A DNA stretch of 64,000 nt from Rhabditophanes sp. KR3021 (lineage: Eukaryota > Nematoda > Chromadorea > Rhabditida > Alloionematidae), in assembly GCA_963281155.1 (NCBI GenBank), contig CAUJLY010000001.1, positions 4,278,001 to 4,342,000 of the forward strand. The letters are read 5' to 3'. Position numbers and translations under genes: made by a program. Each line of letters begins with the position of its first letter. Position 1 is the first letter of the stretch. The notes below the pieces were generated by a model. That model ran no database searches and had not been told where the DNA came from. It saw nothing but the letters and a program-made list of their open reading frames with translations. Below, in pieces: positions 48,357-61,265 of the stretch.

Positions 48357-51300
48357 ATGCAGAAGAACTATGAAAACACTTCTAATTTGAATTTAAGAAG
48401 GACTAAATCAGGTAGAAGGCTTCCAAAAACTCCCGAAAGTCACGAGGATTCTATTGATGAGGACATTGAACTGCAAACTTATCATCATACTTATCATCAC
48501 CAACCTACTGATGATTTGGATGATGATGTTCGTCCATTAGCTTACTATGGTTTGGTAACACCAATTCTTCGTTCGAAAAGACGCTCCAACCATTATCCTG
48601 CAGCTAACTTGTAAGTCCACATGATTTTTCACATCATTGATAATCAAAAAGTGTTCCTCTCATTTATATATACTTCACTAAACCTGAGAACTATTTTTAA
48701 AAAATAATGAACAAGTTATATAAAAGACTTCAATTGAAAATGTCCCATCATCATAAACAAAAAATTAGTCGAAATTTGATATGATTAAAATATTGCCTAA
48801 AACAAATATTCATTTTCCCCGGTTCCTTTGTGAAATACATCTTTTAAATGATATTGACAAGTTACCATCTTTTTTAAACAATCAAACCAGCTATAGGTAT
48901 ACATTTACACATGACAATATAAGATGGATGGGGTTTTTAAATGGCTTTCAATGGGACAAAATCATAATATCAAACTCTTTTTAGTGTCATTTAAATTAAT
49001 GTCTTCAAATGTTATGATCAAGAGGAAATTTTTTAACAGATATCTTAGTATCACTTACAACTAATTATAGCTCTTAATATTCTAAGCTAGTTTCTAAAAT
49101 TACGATAATCGTTTGTTCCTAATAAAAACGTTGTTTTGGTGAAACAGCTGATACCGAAACGTCTCCTACCCATCTCAGCTGGAGGGTTTCAGTTATATGC
49201 TAAATGAAACACACAACATTTATCTTACTTAATTCAAGTAATAAAATTCATTTTCAGTTTAAGAAAAACATACGAATATATTTCACTTAAACATATTATT
49301 TATCATCTACATCTTCTAATCATATCCCCCTTTTTTATAAAATGTAAGTCCCGTAAACAAATCAATCATGTGGTCTTAAAAATAATATCTTTTTCTGCTA
49401 ATTACACCATCCTCCAAATCTTTTTTAACTTTTTTAAACCAACACAAAATATAATGAATACAATGAATATAATAAATATTAATATTAATTGGCGATTGGA
49501 AAATGCTTGGTGATTACATTCTTTCAGAAAACCGTCATTATTATAGTCTCATCATATTCCCATTCTAATTATGTCTTTTTATAACCCTTGTCTCCATTGT
49601 ACTCTTTGACAAACAAGTTTATTATCTAAAAAGACAAATGCCAGAAACGATACTTTAGATGGTACACAGCTGATTCCAAACCTATAAGCGCCGTCATCTT
49701 CTTCATTAAAATAACAAAACAAATGATTTGTTTTACTGGAAAATTAAGTTTCCAAACTTGAAGCTTAATGCTTGAATTTGAGTTTAGACGACATGTTTAC
49801 GATACCATAACATATACATAACAATGTTTTAAGAACTTTAATGTTTAACATTTTTTGTGACAATCCATGGAAAAATTTGTTATGCACATTTTCAGGACAA
49901 ATTGAGTTATCATAACAAAATTGGAGTCTTATCAAAATTTCATAATCCATTTTTCCCAAACACAATTTCGCTCGTTTTTAAAATATGCTTCATCAAACAT
50001 AACTTCATTGTTTCCATTTCGTGGTTTGTTACTATTATTTTGAATGATAAAAGGGATATATTTTTACTGGTTTTTAATTCGTAGAAATATCTGTTTATCC
50101 TGTAAACTTTTGTCTTTTTATTTTTTACTCAAGTTCCATAATATACTAGATTTAAAGACCATTATTGCATACTTCCCAACTTATTATTATCTTAACTTAT
50201 CATTGCCTTAATTTAAAGCTAATATTTTTAAAAGTACTTTTTCCGCAGAAATGTTATTTCCTCAAATAGATAATTTTTAAACAATTCTTACTGACACAAA
50301 AACAGCCAACTTCCTTAAACTTGTTTATACTTTTTTGGTAAACTTCCACTGATGACTAAACATCTGGCTAAATGAAAGTTTTTATTTATTTGATCTCATT
50401 TTTTATCATTCAATGATAATAAACTTAAAAATTCTACTTTGAAGCATATATTTAACTATTTTTATTAAAAATTAAGTTGCCCCATGATTTGCATTCAAAG
50501 CTTTTTTATAATATCGAAAGCAAACAACGGCGAGAACATAATCTTATATAATATTAAATTTATATGCAGCTTTTATTTAAACAATTTATCAAATTCCTAC
50601 AAAAAATTTCTTTGGCTATCACATACAGTTTACCTACAGTTCACTGCACGTAACCTTTTTTTGTAAGAGATCTTTTTTAAGTGTATCATCTTAAACTTTA
50701 CCCACACTTTAACGAAGAAAACTCTTAACAAATCAAGACTGTAAGGTTATTACAAGTTTATACGTATATCAAGTTGCACATTTGACGTCTTCATAATCAC
50801 ATTTAAATTAAACATATGTTTTGTCACATCAACTGTCTTTATATTACGTCCTCTACTTCAAATAAAACATAACTTAAAGATAGGCGATATCATTAGTGTT
50901 TATTATAATTTGGACAAACTACTTTAGCATACTTTTTTCAATTCAATTTTTTACTACTTATTTTTAGCATTTTAAAAGAACAAAAATCCCGGGATTCTTA
51001 TTGCACATATACATGTTTACAAATCAAAGTATTTGCATGTTGTCATTATGTTATTTTAAGCTTATCAAAACAATGGATCATTTTCAATTGTCACCTTAAC
51101 TTGTTATCTTATGCTAACGAAATTCCAACAAGTACTCCTCACCTTAAATCATAACAGTCGCATATTCTTGTAGGCATTCGTTTTTAATGTACGGCATTGA
51201 TACGGACGAATGAACAAATGCATAAATATACTACATTTAAGCTAAATAATTGATAACAACTTCTAAAAATGTATTTTTTATCTATATTCAATATTTAATG

Positions 51301-54300
51301 TCACTTGCTCCAAATATTATATTTTATTGCATATTTTATTTTTAAAGGTACTTATTTTACCATCTTCTTACTTAATTTTGAACAAATGTATTATCAAAAA
51401 AGGGAATTATTTTGTTTTTAGTATTGCAGAATAAATTAAGCAACATAACTTTCTATAATTGAAAATGAATACATTAACTTTAAATATGTATATGCGTATC
51501 AGGGAAACATTTATGCTTTGTTTTGAAGAAGCAAAGAGCGTTCATTAAATATATTTTTATTATGAATCAAATTTATGTCTTTTCACTTTTATACAACAGT
51601 ACAATTAAATGTTGATAAAAGAAAAGGGCATGTCTTTAAGATATATTGGCCATAAATCTAAGAAAGTAAGTATGCCCCTCAACAATGGATAAATAATATT
51701 CCATGTGTTTTGAAATATTAGTACTCTAATTATAAGATGTCTTGAATATGTAAAACCCCACATACTGATTGTATAATATTTCATAAGTAGCTAATTTTTA
51801 GTATCAATTATTTTAACTAGGCATATACATTTCCAATGACGTCTTTATCGAGGTATCACCACCCACCTAAAATCAAGTACTATGTGTACAATATAGTTTG
51901 TCTCAAAACAATGCTTTTTAATTAAGCGGATCATCTTCTAACTGATATCGTTTGGTAAACTCCGAAATCATTTTTACTTCTTAAATTAGTATAAATATTT
52001 TTTAAAACAATTAGTCATCGTTTTGCAAAATAGCTACCTGTTATCATAAATCGGCAAATGTGAAAAATGTACATCGATGGCGCCACAATACCTTGCACCA
52101 CCTACGTTTTATCAACAAGCGCGCATTTTTTGTGCGAGGTGAAACTTAAATACATTGTTTTAAGAACACTTTCGTAATAAATACAACAATGATGCTTTGT
52201 ATATTTAGTATTAACATTTTTATATGATAATTATATAGTAACTTAAATGTCACTGATAAGTTTAGCACAAAATACAGTTGTGCAGCAATGGAATGTTGTA
52301 ATTTAACATTTTCTTATTAATTTATTATATTCCTCTTTCGAAGTAAAGTACATTTTTGTTAATTTAAGTAAGAATAAATTTAAAAGTTAATGTTTACATT
52401 AGTCAAAAAAATGATATATTAAAAAAGTTATATAGTTTAATCTCATTCATTCCTTGAGCGTAAACAATTTTAATCTTTACACCTCTATCCGATTTATATA
52501 TTATTGATACACAATCAAATATACTAAATATATTGTTTAGAGAATTGATATAGAGTACGAATAAATTTAAGTTATATTTTTCGGGATATAGCTTAGTTAA
52601 ATGTTGTCGAGAATCCGTTAACGATTCTTTCATTTAAGCAAAACTTGTCCCCTGATGAATACTTGATCGCGCAGGTCCATTCAAAAATTTCACTATATTA
52701 ATGCGCAAAACCTCATCATTTTTCTAAAATATTCAATAATAAACTTTGTTGCATTGCTATGAGATATCTTGTTGCAGGAACAAAAAATTAACACAAGCAT
52801 AAAGAAACCTTTCTTCGCAATGTGATAATAGTGAAGTTTAGTTGCTATTAAATATACTAAATTGCATCATTTTTAGTCTCATAAACAAATTGATGGCTTA
52901 AACAATGTTTAACAGGAACACACTTCCATACATTATATTTCACTAATTAGTTAAGTATATGTCAATCCACAAATCCAATTAAATATACTTCCCACACAAA
53001 AATGTTGAATTGATAATTTGTTTACCATACCACCAACTCATGATTACAGACATCACCTAATTAACTCATAATCATACATCTTGACATTAATACATTTTAG
53101 CAAATATTTTTTGTCCTAAAAATATATTTATCATAAAATTAATTTCATGTGTGAGAATAGTCATATATTTCTTGTCTTAATCTTTTCACACCCTAATTTA
53201 TTTAGCTCTTTCTGATGATGTGCAAATAAAAAATATTTGACTTAGCTTTGATTTTTACTCTAAATGTCAACTTACCTTAAAATGTTTGTCCTTAAACAGA
53301 AACCTTATTTTTGTATAAATGCTGTCAGGAGGCGCTTTAATCATCCTTGACTTTTAAAACATTTACTGTTAGTTAAATTTTTTTCAATGAATAGATTTCT
53401 ATTTTATGGAAATGTTTGTGGATAATTTAGGTAGTTAAGTCTTTCTTTTGGCAAAAAAGCAGACTAACTTATGTTTTCTCATTATTCGAGAGCCCATATT
53501 ACGCTATTACTTTATTTTTGGCAAAAGTAAGCATAAGAATGTTTGCATAAGTGCAAATAAGATAAAGTCAAACTATTTTAATATTATAAATCAAGGAAGT
53601 AAAGTATTTCTAACAAATTAATTTTAACGAATGCTAGTGTAAATTGAATATATTTATAGGGGTAAATTAAATCAGTTCAAATCAGATTAAATTGCCATCG
53701 CTCGTTTCTCTTTTAATCAAAAAGGGTCCAAAATTCATCATTTTAATGTGTGCACACAAACCATACGACAAACCTCAGTCATTTGGGACAATAAGATTAA
53801 AGATAAAACATTTATCACCATCTTTCCCTTTCAATTTATACGACATTATTAAAAAGACACAATTTTGGTTCCCATATCTTTCGTTGAGACATTTATTTCA
53901 CTACTTGAAGAGGTTCGAGTTATCTTTACCTCAATTGCTACTTTTAATATTTATCTTGTTAATATATTGTTTGTTATAGTAATACCTTTTGAACATCTCT
54001 CTTTTAAGTTTAATATTTTTATTAAATCAAAAAAAAGATTGATGTCATTTGATAATTTATTTAAAAACAAGTGACTGTTAACGATTACTCAAAATACTTA
54101 TTAAATCTTATTAGTAATATTTAAAATACATAATATATTACTAGTCTATTACTACAAATTGAATGCATTATTGGCATCACATTGAGAAAGCGCTTAAGTT
54201 TCATCGAACAGCTGTTAAAACGTATATTTAGTACTAGTTAGTGTTCGTCTAATGCTCATCAAGATGAGTATTAGTTATTCGTATTTTCTTACGACTATCA

Positions 54301-57300
54301 AATGACTAAGGCAAACCGACGGAGACACTTTTAGATAGCTTGTGGTCATTTACATTTTCAAACTGTTTCATATATTCATCTATACTAAAATGTTGATTAA
54401 ACATTATTTATTTCAGAAATCCCAATAGTTATTTTTATTGCAAAATGTCTACTACACCATTACGTTCCCAATCATTTCGCCATCGAAATAGGCCCTTGAT
54501 GGAAGTGAAGAAAAATTTTCACGACGATTCAGGAACAGGAGAAAGGCGTAAATCTACTCCTAATATTTCCAGAAGATGTTCTTTGCAAAAAAACAATAAA
54601 GTTGACTTTCCTAGGAGTAAGTTTTGAACAGTATAATTTAGAATAACATTAATGTGTAATTAATTTATGTAAAAATTGATAAAATCCTGGCAATAAATAA
54701 TCTATTTGTATAATTTTAGGAGGTAAGTTGCTTGAATTTAAAATTTAAAAACTTAATTAATATTCAAATATATTCATTGATTGTTATGAAGAATTATTTA
54801 AATTAATTTTTTAAGTACATAAAAATAGTCATGAAAGACATAAATGACAAAATTAAAAAGTGAATTGTAATTAGGCGAAAGTACATATTACTAAGTATTA
54901 ACATTTACATCACCTTCCTAGTACCCGAGTTTGTACTTCTTACCAGTTGTATATTCCTTAACAGTATAGGATCCACCTTTATCGATGTATTCTACAATAG
55001 TCCCGCAGCAGATTCCACGAAATTCAGCAGTGCTTGTCACAAAAGGATAAAGCTCGATTCATCTATCATTATCATCAAGTTGAATAACAAGCCTGGCATT
55101 TTCATTAAGGGCATTTTCTTGATAAGAAGCAAATCTTAAGTAGTAGATGAAGTTGTTCAACTTATCCCTATCAATATGATCTACAACTGGCAAATTAAAT
55201 AGGTTGTCAATAAATGTCATGGCAACGAGTCTATGGATGGTAAATGATTTTGGGTCACCGGAAATAACAAGATTTAGAGAATAATAACCTTTTAAACCAA
55301 TAAAAGATTTTAGCGTACAACCGAAATATTGTTCTTTATTTTACCACAATCTGAGATTGCATATCTTGTTTCTTCACCTTCATGAACAAATTTTTTCCAT
55401 AGTATGACTGTCCACCTCTCCTCTACTTCATTTTTCCAGCTCTACAAACTAGTGCTACAGTTTTTCGAAAATCCAATTTAATGTACATTTTTAGAGCAAG
55501 TCTGAACAAAGTCAAGGTTTTTGACCTTAATACCTCTGTCGTCGAGACCTAGTATTTTTTAAAAAGTCCAATTGTATAGTTCGAAAGAGAAGCTACTATA
55601 GTACCTAGAACATAAGAAAGATATTTGATAGCTTTTTTGTAGACTATAAGAGGCATTACAATGATTTACAAAAAAAGTTACATGCCGAATTTACGGAATT
55701 TAAGAATTATATTGTAGGAAATTAAAATTTTGTAGTAATTAATTTTTTAACTAAATTTAAACACATTATTAAAAAAGTGAATAATTAAACATAATTTGAA
55801 TTTTTCCAAACTTATTAATTGCTTTCTATTCTGATCTGAAGATGTATGGCCAAGCGCAAAACATAAGAGCGAAATTGAAGAACGATTTTTAAGATTACCT
55901 GATTCTGAAGACTATACTAGAGTAAGACAATTTAAGATTGATGCTAAAGGCGCCGTCGTATCAAGAGGTGATTCATTCAGAAGAAAGCGTAATAATAAGT
56001 TCGAGGGTAGTCCTTCTCCGTTCGACAATGACTCATCGAGGGGAGATACCAATGAATCAAGAAGCGGAAGTATTGGCTCATCTGAATCAACTAAATTAAT
56101 CCAATCTGATCAATTGACTAACAGTTCATCTACTCAAAACGACGAAGAAAACCCTACCACGTCTCAAAGTTACAAGATTTGTGTCATTGGACAGATTCAA
56201 ACCGGCAAATCGTCCCTAATTGCGCAATTCATAACATCAGAACATAGAAATACATTTGCTCTTGATACTGAAGAACACGACAACCACGTTTCAGTTTGTA
56301 TTGGAGGTCAGGAGAGTGAATTGACATTTGTTGAAGATGATTTGCAAGGCGATGATTTTTGGAAAGAAAATAAGTTTCAGGTATGTAAAAACGTCAAAAC
56401 ATCATTTAGAAATTTGAAAAAAATTATTTAAAACGTAAAGATTTAATCCTTAGGCACAAATTTGTCTTATGCAACATTTTTCCTTTTAATTGACACTTTT
56501 TGTGGAGAATACATGCACACTTGTATGGTAGAAAGCCTCCCTGATTAGCAATAAATTGTTTCATCATATGTTATAAGTTTTGTCCAATTCTTTACAAGTA
56601 ACTAGATTTTTCTTACAATACTTCGGAAAAGGAGCAATAGGTTCCTTTGACCATTTTCATTACTTATTGTTTTTTCTATAAAACACGTTTGACGTGTAAA
56701 TAGAAAGATCGGTTGCCGTTCTATAGTGATGATCTGGCCTCCTTTATGAATCATTGACTCACACAAATTGCAAATAGCTTTAATAAAGTGAATCATTGAG
56801 TCGGATAAATAGTAAGCAGCTATGTTAAATTTTGAGTGCCTATTTTTCAAAGGATTCTAGAGCATCGTATTAAAAGTATATTAGGCAAATGTGCCAAGCA
56901 AAATTCAATAGGTGTTGATTGAACTCTCTATTTTAAATAATCATTTATACTTTCAGGCTTATTTGATATTATACAGCATCGATTCTCGAAGCAGTTTCCG
57001 ATCGGCAATGAATGCTCTTGATGATATTAGAGCGTTAAACAAAGATGTACCAATTATTTTTGCTGGAAATAAGGCAGATTTAGAAAGAAAACGAAACGTC
57101 GCGCAATTGGAAGTTAAACAAGCAGCTGTTCAAGCTAACATACCAACATTTGAAATTTCCGTTGCTCTTAATCATGAAATCGATGATTTATTGCTTTCTA
57201 TTATTGCTGAAATCAAGGAAAGCTTAGATTCATCAGGTAATCTAAAAGCTAAAAGAGAAGAAGTCGAAAATTCCGGTGGAAATCAAAAGGAAATTAAAGA

Positions 57301-57466
57301 AAATGATGATTTTCAAGCGGCCATTCGTAGATTTTCCCAACGAAAAAAGAAACAAATGGGTCACACAGGAATAGTTGAATATCAAAATACTAAATGTTCA
57401 GCGTTAAATCCTGCTGGATTAATAGAACGTTTCCGTCAATGGAGAAAAGGATCTGTTTCAAATTAA
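48357..57466 (+). CDS. RGK-family small GTPase (Rad/Gem/Rem-like)
   Basis: RGK proteins inhibit voltage-gated calcium channels and affect the cytoskeleton. Exons 48357-48610, 54417-54616, 55842-56380 and 56957-57466 join in frame to give about 500 residues. The long N-terminal extension is Ser/Arg-rich (LRRTKSGRRLPKTP; AVVSRGDSFRRKR). In the G domain, G1 is VIGQIQTGKSSL, G4 is FAGNKADLE and G5 is EISVAL. The usual DxxG is missing (FVEDDLQGDDFWKEN), an RGK hallmark. The C-terminus (LIERFRQWRKGS) has no CaaX box, also typical. The first intron is 5.8 kb; the acceptor at 54416 and an ATG at 54445 could serve a shorter isoform. Intron 2 holds an antisense HNH relic. Confidence 0.82.
48611..54416. 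other. First intron of the RGK gene, 5.8 kb, AT-rich
   Basis: Bounded by GTAAGT and TTATTTCAG. It is far longer than any other intron here. No ORF within it looks coding. It probably holds regulatory sequence and possibly alternative 5' exons. I recognise no repeat family or RNA gene. Confidence 0.5.
54720..54722 (+). other. Possible 3-nt microexon or recursive splice site
   Basis: ATAATTTTAG, GAG, GTAAGTTG: a good acceptor is followed after three bases by a strong donor, inside RGK intron 2. Inclusion of GAG keeps the reading frame (one extra residue). Confidence 0.3.
54918..55438 (-). pseudogene. Decayed NUMOD4-HNH homing-type endonuclease
   Basis: This sits in RGK intron 2, antisense. 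The first frame reads NEVEERWTVILWKKFVHEGE then RYAISDCGKIKNN, the NUMOD4 pattern (E.W..I....YEVS..G.+.+). After one frameshift at about 55330 comes GLKGYYSLNL, PKSFTIHRLVAMTFIDN, LPVVDHIDRDKLNNF and YYLRFASYQENA. That is the HRLVA..F, V.HID....NN, L...S..EN series of HNH endonucleases of phages and large DNA viruses. A TGA near 55058 and the frameshift show decay. The tail (GICCGTIVEYIDKGGSYTV) is not assigned. Confidence 0.72.
55440..55712 (+). repeat. Dispersed repeat, copy 3 (diverged)
   Basis: GAGCAAGTCTG..CAAAGTCAAGGTTTTTGACC at 55494-55531 is related to the inverse complement of 24535-24570. AATTTACGGAATTTAA at 55688-55703 corresponds to the FRKLV-coding end of copies 1 and 2, and the block order is the same as in copy 1. 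It directly abuts the start of the HNH relic. Confidence 0.5.
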
Positions 57467-58608
57467 TAGGTACTAACAAATGGAACAAACACGAGATAGT
57501 AACTCTTTTTGAAAATTAGTAACTTTTTATCACATTACTTCTCTCTCTACATCTCTTTATAATTTTATTATTATTTCCCATACTATAATATCAAAATTAT
57601 TATTTATGTTATTTAAACATTTGTAGCTGTAAATAATTATCATAATCCGATTTTTCTGCTATTTTTAACACTATGCACTATTGTTACTTGACTTTATTTA
57701 TTTATTCTTTTCAATAAATAATTGAAGTCTCAATTTTAGGTCAAATATAAATATTTGCCTAAATTTAATTTAAAGCTATTTTTGCTTTCAACGTATTTGA
57801 AAAATAATATAATGGATTAATACTTGTCTTTGATTAATTGAATATATCCAAGTGAAATACATAAATATATTTAATGTTTACTTTTGTGCAATTTTTAAGT
57901 ATTTTACTGAAATAAATTATTTCGTTTGTGTAATGGTTTCAATGTAATAAATTGTTCTATAAACAAAAAAACAATTTTGAAACTTTATCTGAATAATAAA
58001 TCACACAATACTTAAGTGAAATCAGACAATCGCCCGAATCTCTTTCGTGATTTGTTTCGGTTTTGAAAAGAGACACGTTTTTGTTAATATTAACTTGATT
58101 TAGCCCCTGTTATAGGAAAGTTAATTTGTACATAGTAGGCTTTTTAAATATCTAAATAAGTATAACTTAAAGCTCTAGAATTCTTTATATAAACGTAGTA
58201 CGTTTTATGAATACAGTTTGATATAAAAAGGTGCTTGAATATGAGTTCTGTGTGCTTGGCTCCTTATTACAAGCTACATTCTAGTACCTAAAAGAACAAA
58301 GAAATGGACATTAATGTATTCACCATTCTAATAAAGCTTGCTTCCAAATAATTTTTCATACAACAAACATACTATCTTATAGTTAATCAATGGCAGTTCA
58401 AATAAACGAGGGTAAAATAAATCAATGTTTGAGAGACAAATGTAAGTGAACAGCACTCAATTTATTAGATAGAAATGATGACTATATATATGATACACTA
58501 AATAAAGATATAAAACAACATGCTAATTATGTAACAATCAATGACCAATATATTTCATAAATTTTTTATATGAAAAAATCAAAAGGCCGTGTCATCTAGA
58601 TTAGTTAT
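57467..58608. other. Convergent intergenic region
   Basis: This holds the 3' ends of the RGK gene (AATAAA near 57713) and NDOR1 (minus). It is AT-rich and I recognise nothing further. Confidence 0.45.
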
Positions 58609-61109
58609 TTATGACCATGTCTCATATTGCAATCGTCTCTGATTTTCCATCTTTTCCCAAAATCTGTCATCTTTGTCGTTTATGTGTTGTGACACAATTT
58701 TCAAAGCTTCCAGAACATCTTTAGGCATTTGTCCTGCACTTCCCGCCACAAAAATGTACCCATTTTGATTGAAGAACAAATCGTGCACTATTTTCTTGAA
58801 AAGCCTAATACCATCTTGAACGTACATTTTTTGTATGTTAGGTGCTCTTGAATAACAACATACAACTTGCGTTTTCTCCATTCCTAAATATTCCTTGTTA
58901 AAGTAATCATCAAACTCCGGTCCGCGACAGCCGAAAAATAAAAGATCTTCCTTTTTGTGTGTCAATGATCTCTGATGAAGTAAACTTCTAAATGGAGCCA
59001 CTCCCGTCCCGGGACCGATCATGATACATGGAGTATTGTGATCAGGAAAGGAGAAAGTGCCTTTCCGGATTTTAACAAAAATTTCATCTCCTTCCTTTAA
59101 TCTGCTAATAAATGTTGAACACAATCCTAGTCTCGGGGTTTTCATTTTAATTACCTTTAATCAAATAAAGAGAGTTAATATAATGTACACAAATGCTTTA
59201 AGCAACTGATTGTATGTGCGCTTTTTACCTTGTATTGAACTTTGGCAACTAAAATTTCAATAAACTGTTTGTGAACAGCTGGAGCTGAAGCAATACTAAA
59301 GGCACGTGGTCTAATTGGTGAAAACAAATCAAACAAAATTGCCGGATCTAATGAAGATGCTGATTCCTTGAAATCTCTCAGTAATTCCGCTACTGTTCGT
59401 CTTGGTCTGATGGCATAATCTATATACTCATCCAATCCAGCTGCTCCAGCAAATTCCAATAATCTTTCCTTGTGATCTTGATTTGATGTATACATTGCCA
59501 TTCTATAACATAGACCTTTTTTAGGGATCGCTTGAAGATCAAAATATTTTGTTAAGCAATTTCTTAAAGTCATTCTATTTCCTAAAAACCATGACGGTAA
59601 ATCTTCGTATAGATTGCTATTTTTTCTTGGGACAAATTCTTTGTCTAATAGGTCGTTGTCATAATTTAAAGCTTCTATTGCAATCTCTATAGATTCTGGG
59701 GTATTTTCAGCATAAACCATCAATACATCTCCTGGTTCGTAATAAAGCTCTGGGTGGTTATTTGAATCAATTTTTAATAACCTAGTGTCTTGAAAATGAG
59801 TTCCTGCTGTCATCCGAAGATTCGAAATAACTTTGACCTTTGTATAAGGAGCTTTTTGTTTACACTCGTCAGCTTCATTGGGTAGATCATCAAAATCAAG
59901 CTTGTATCGTGGAGGTAAAATTGGAGCCATTTTAGAACTATCAATACCCAGCGAAATTCCTAATTCGTCCCACAACTTTAATTTCCAGTTATCCAAAGTC
60001 CCTTCTATACCCAATTCATGTTGATCGTCTCCGTACCCAGGTTCAAGAATCTGTTTAGCTCCTAGTGCCAATAATCTACGATAGAGTTTTTTTGCTGCAA
60101 AATTATACTTTTGATAGGAACTATCTCCTAATCCAAATATGGCAAAATCTATGTTTTCTAATTCATTAGTTGCCAAGCTTTTACGCAGCAATTTCTTCCA
60201 ATTAATTCTCATGGCCATTGGCATTTCCCCTTGTCCACTGGTTGATATTATAAAAACTACTATTTGTCTTTTGTTCTTTAATAGTTGCATATCGAAATCT
60301 TCAAAAGATGCGACTTTGCCTTAAATTGAAATTAAGCGAATGTACTCATATTTAATTTTTAATATATTTGCGTAGTGTATTTTATAAAGTAAAGCTGGAC
60401 CTTTAGTTGAAGAACCTACAAACTCGATCAAACGCTAATTATATCTCAGTTGCTATGGTAAATTTCAATCTAATGGCACTAAAGGTATCCGAATTAGGCG
60501 AGTTGATTGAAAACGAAGATAGTGTAGAGTTCATATACACTACAAGGAATGTTAGTAAAAATGCTGCCTTTGCGATTGATCATACGATTAACGAAAGCCG
60601 GCCAAAACTAACTAATTGTGGAAAAAATCAAACGATGCAGCTTATTGTCCCTATTCAAGATATATTCTCTAAACGCTGAGGATTCAATGATTATGGATAT
60701 CCAAGAAACAATAGGAGGTGTTGGCTTGAGTACAAATCAAACTCTTGTTTTAGAATAGTCTACATTTTGACAAACAATGATTCATCCGGTCAGTCTAATG
60801 ATGCAATGTACAAAAAACACCCGACAATTGTTAAGAGATATCAAGTATTGTTCTGAGTAACATGCGAATTTAAATAATATTACTGAACAATATTGTGTAT
60901 AATTTTAATCTTTTTGCAGTTTTTAATAAATGCATTATCTTTTTTGACTGTTTTTAAAATTACCTAAAATGAAAATAAAATTAGATAAGGTTATTAAATG
61001 GACGAGTACATTGTATATTGCGCAATCTTCCCTCAAATGCGATTGTGGTTGCAACATCTTCAGCTGTCCCCGTTTCTGAACCATAAACTATATTTAATAT
61101 TTGTGGCAT
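58609..61109 (-). CDS. NDOR1: NADPH-dependent diflavin oxidoreductase 1
   Basis: Transfers electrons from NADPH through FAD and FMN to anamorsin (CIAPIN1) in cytosolic Fe-S assembly. Exons are 61109-61010, 60319-59229 and 59154-58609, giving 578 residues. FMN domain: IVYGSETGTAEDVA, STSGQGEMP, FAIFGLGDSSYQKYNFAAKK. FAD domain: YEPGDVLMVYAENTPESIE, RPRAFSIASAP. NADPH domain: MIGPGTGVAPFRSLLHQ, LFFGCRGPEFDDYF, FVAGSAGQMPKDV, and the family C-terminus YETWS. The first exon is short and separated by a 690 bp intron, which carries GIY-YIG relic E antisense. Confidence 0.92.
60407..60860 (+). pseudogene. GIY-YIG relic E in NDOR1 intron
   Basis: This is antisense within the first NDOR1 intron. One frame gives NYISVAMVNFNLM and SVEFIYTTRNVSKNAAFAID, in the positions of the two tyrosine motifs, and then NQTMQLIVPIQDIF. 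After a shift near 60680 come AEDSMIMDIQETIG, the region of the catalytic Glu, and, in another frame, LTNNDSSGQSNDAMYKKHPT. The last matches LTNVDDSGQANQVMYLRDPD of relic C almost residue for residue. YIG is degraded to IYT, so it is dead. Confidence 0.6.
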
Positions 61110-61265
61110 ATCTAAACAAAAGAATAAGTATTAAATTAATACTGAAAATATGAAGGTTTCGAACCAATATTAACGACATGGAAAATAATAGATGGTAAAT
61201 GTATAACAAATTAAAAAACAATTAATTTAAAAAAAAACAGATTACAAATTTAATAACATAGAGAA

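Noticed and set aside
53692..54074. Overlapping ORFs before RGK exon 2
   Set aside because: Phe/Ile/Leu-rich, AT-driven frames inside the long intron without start context or splice support.
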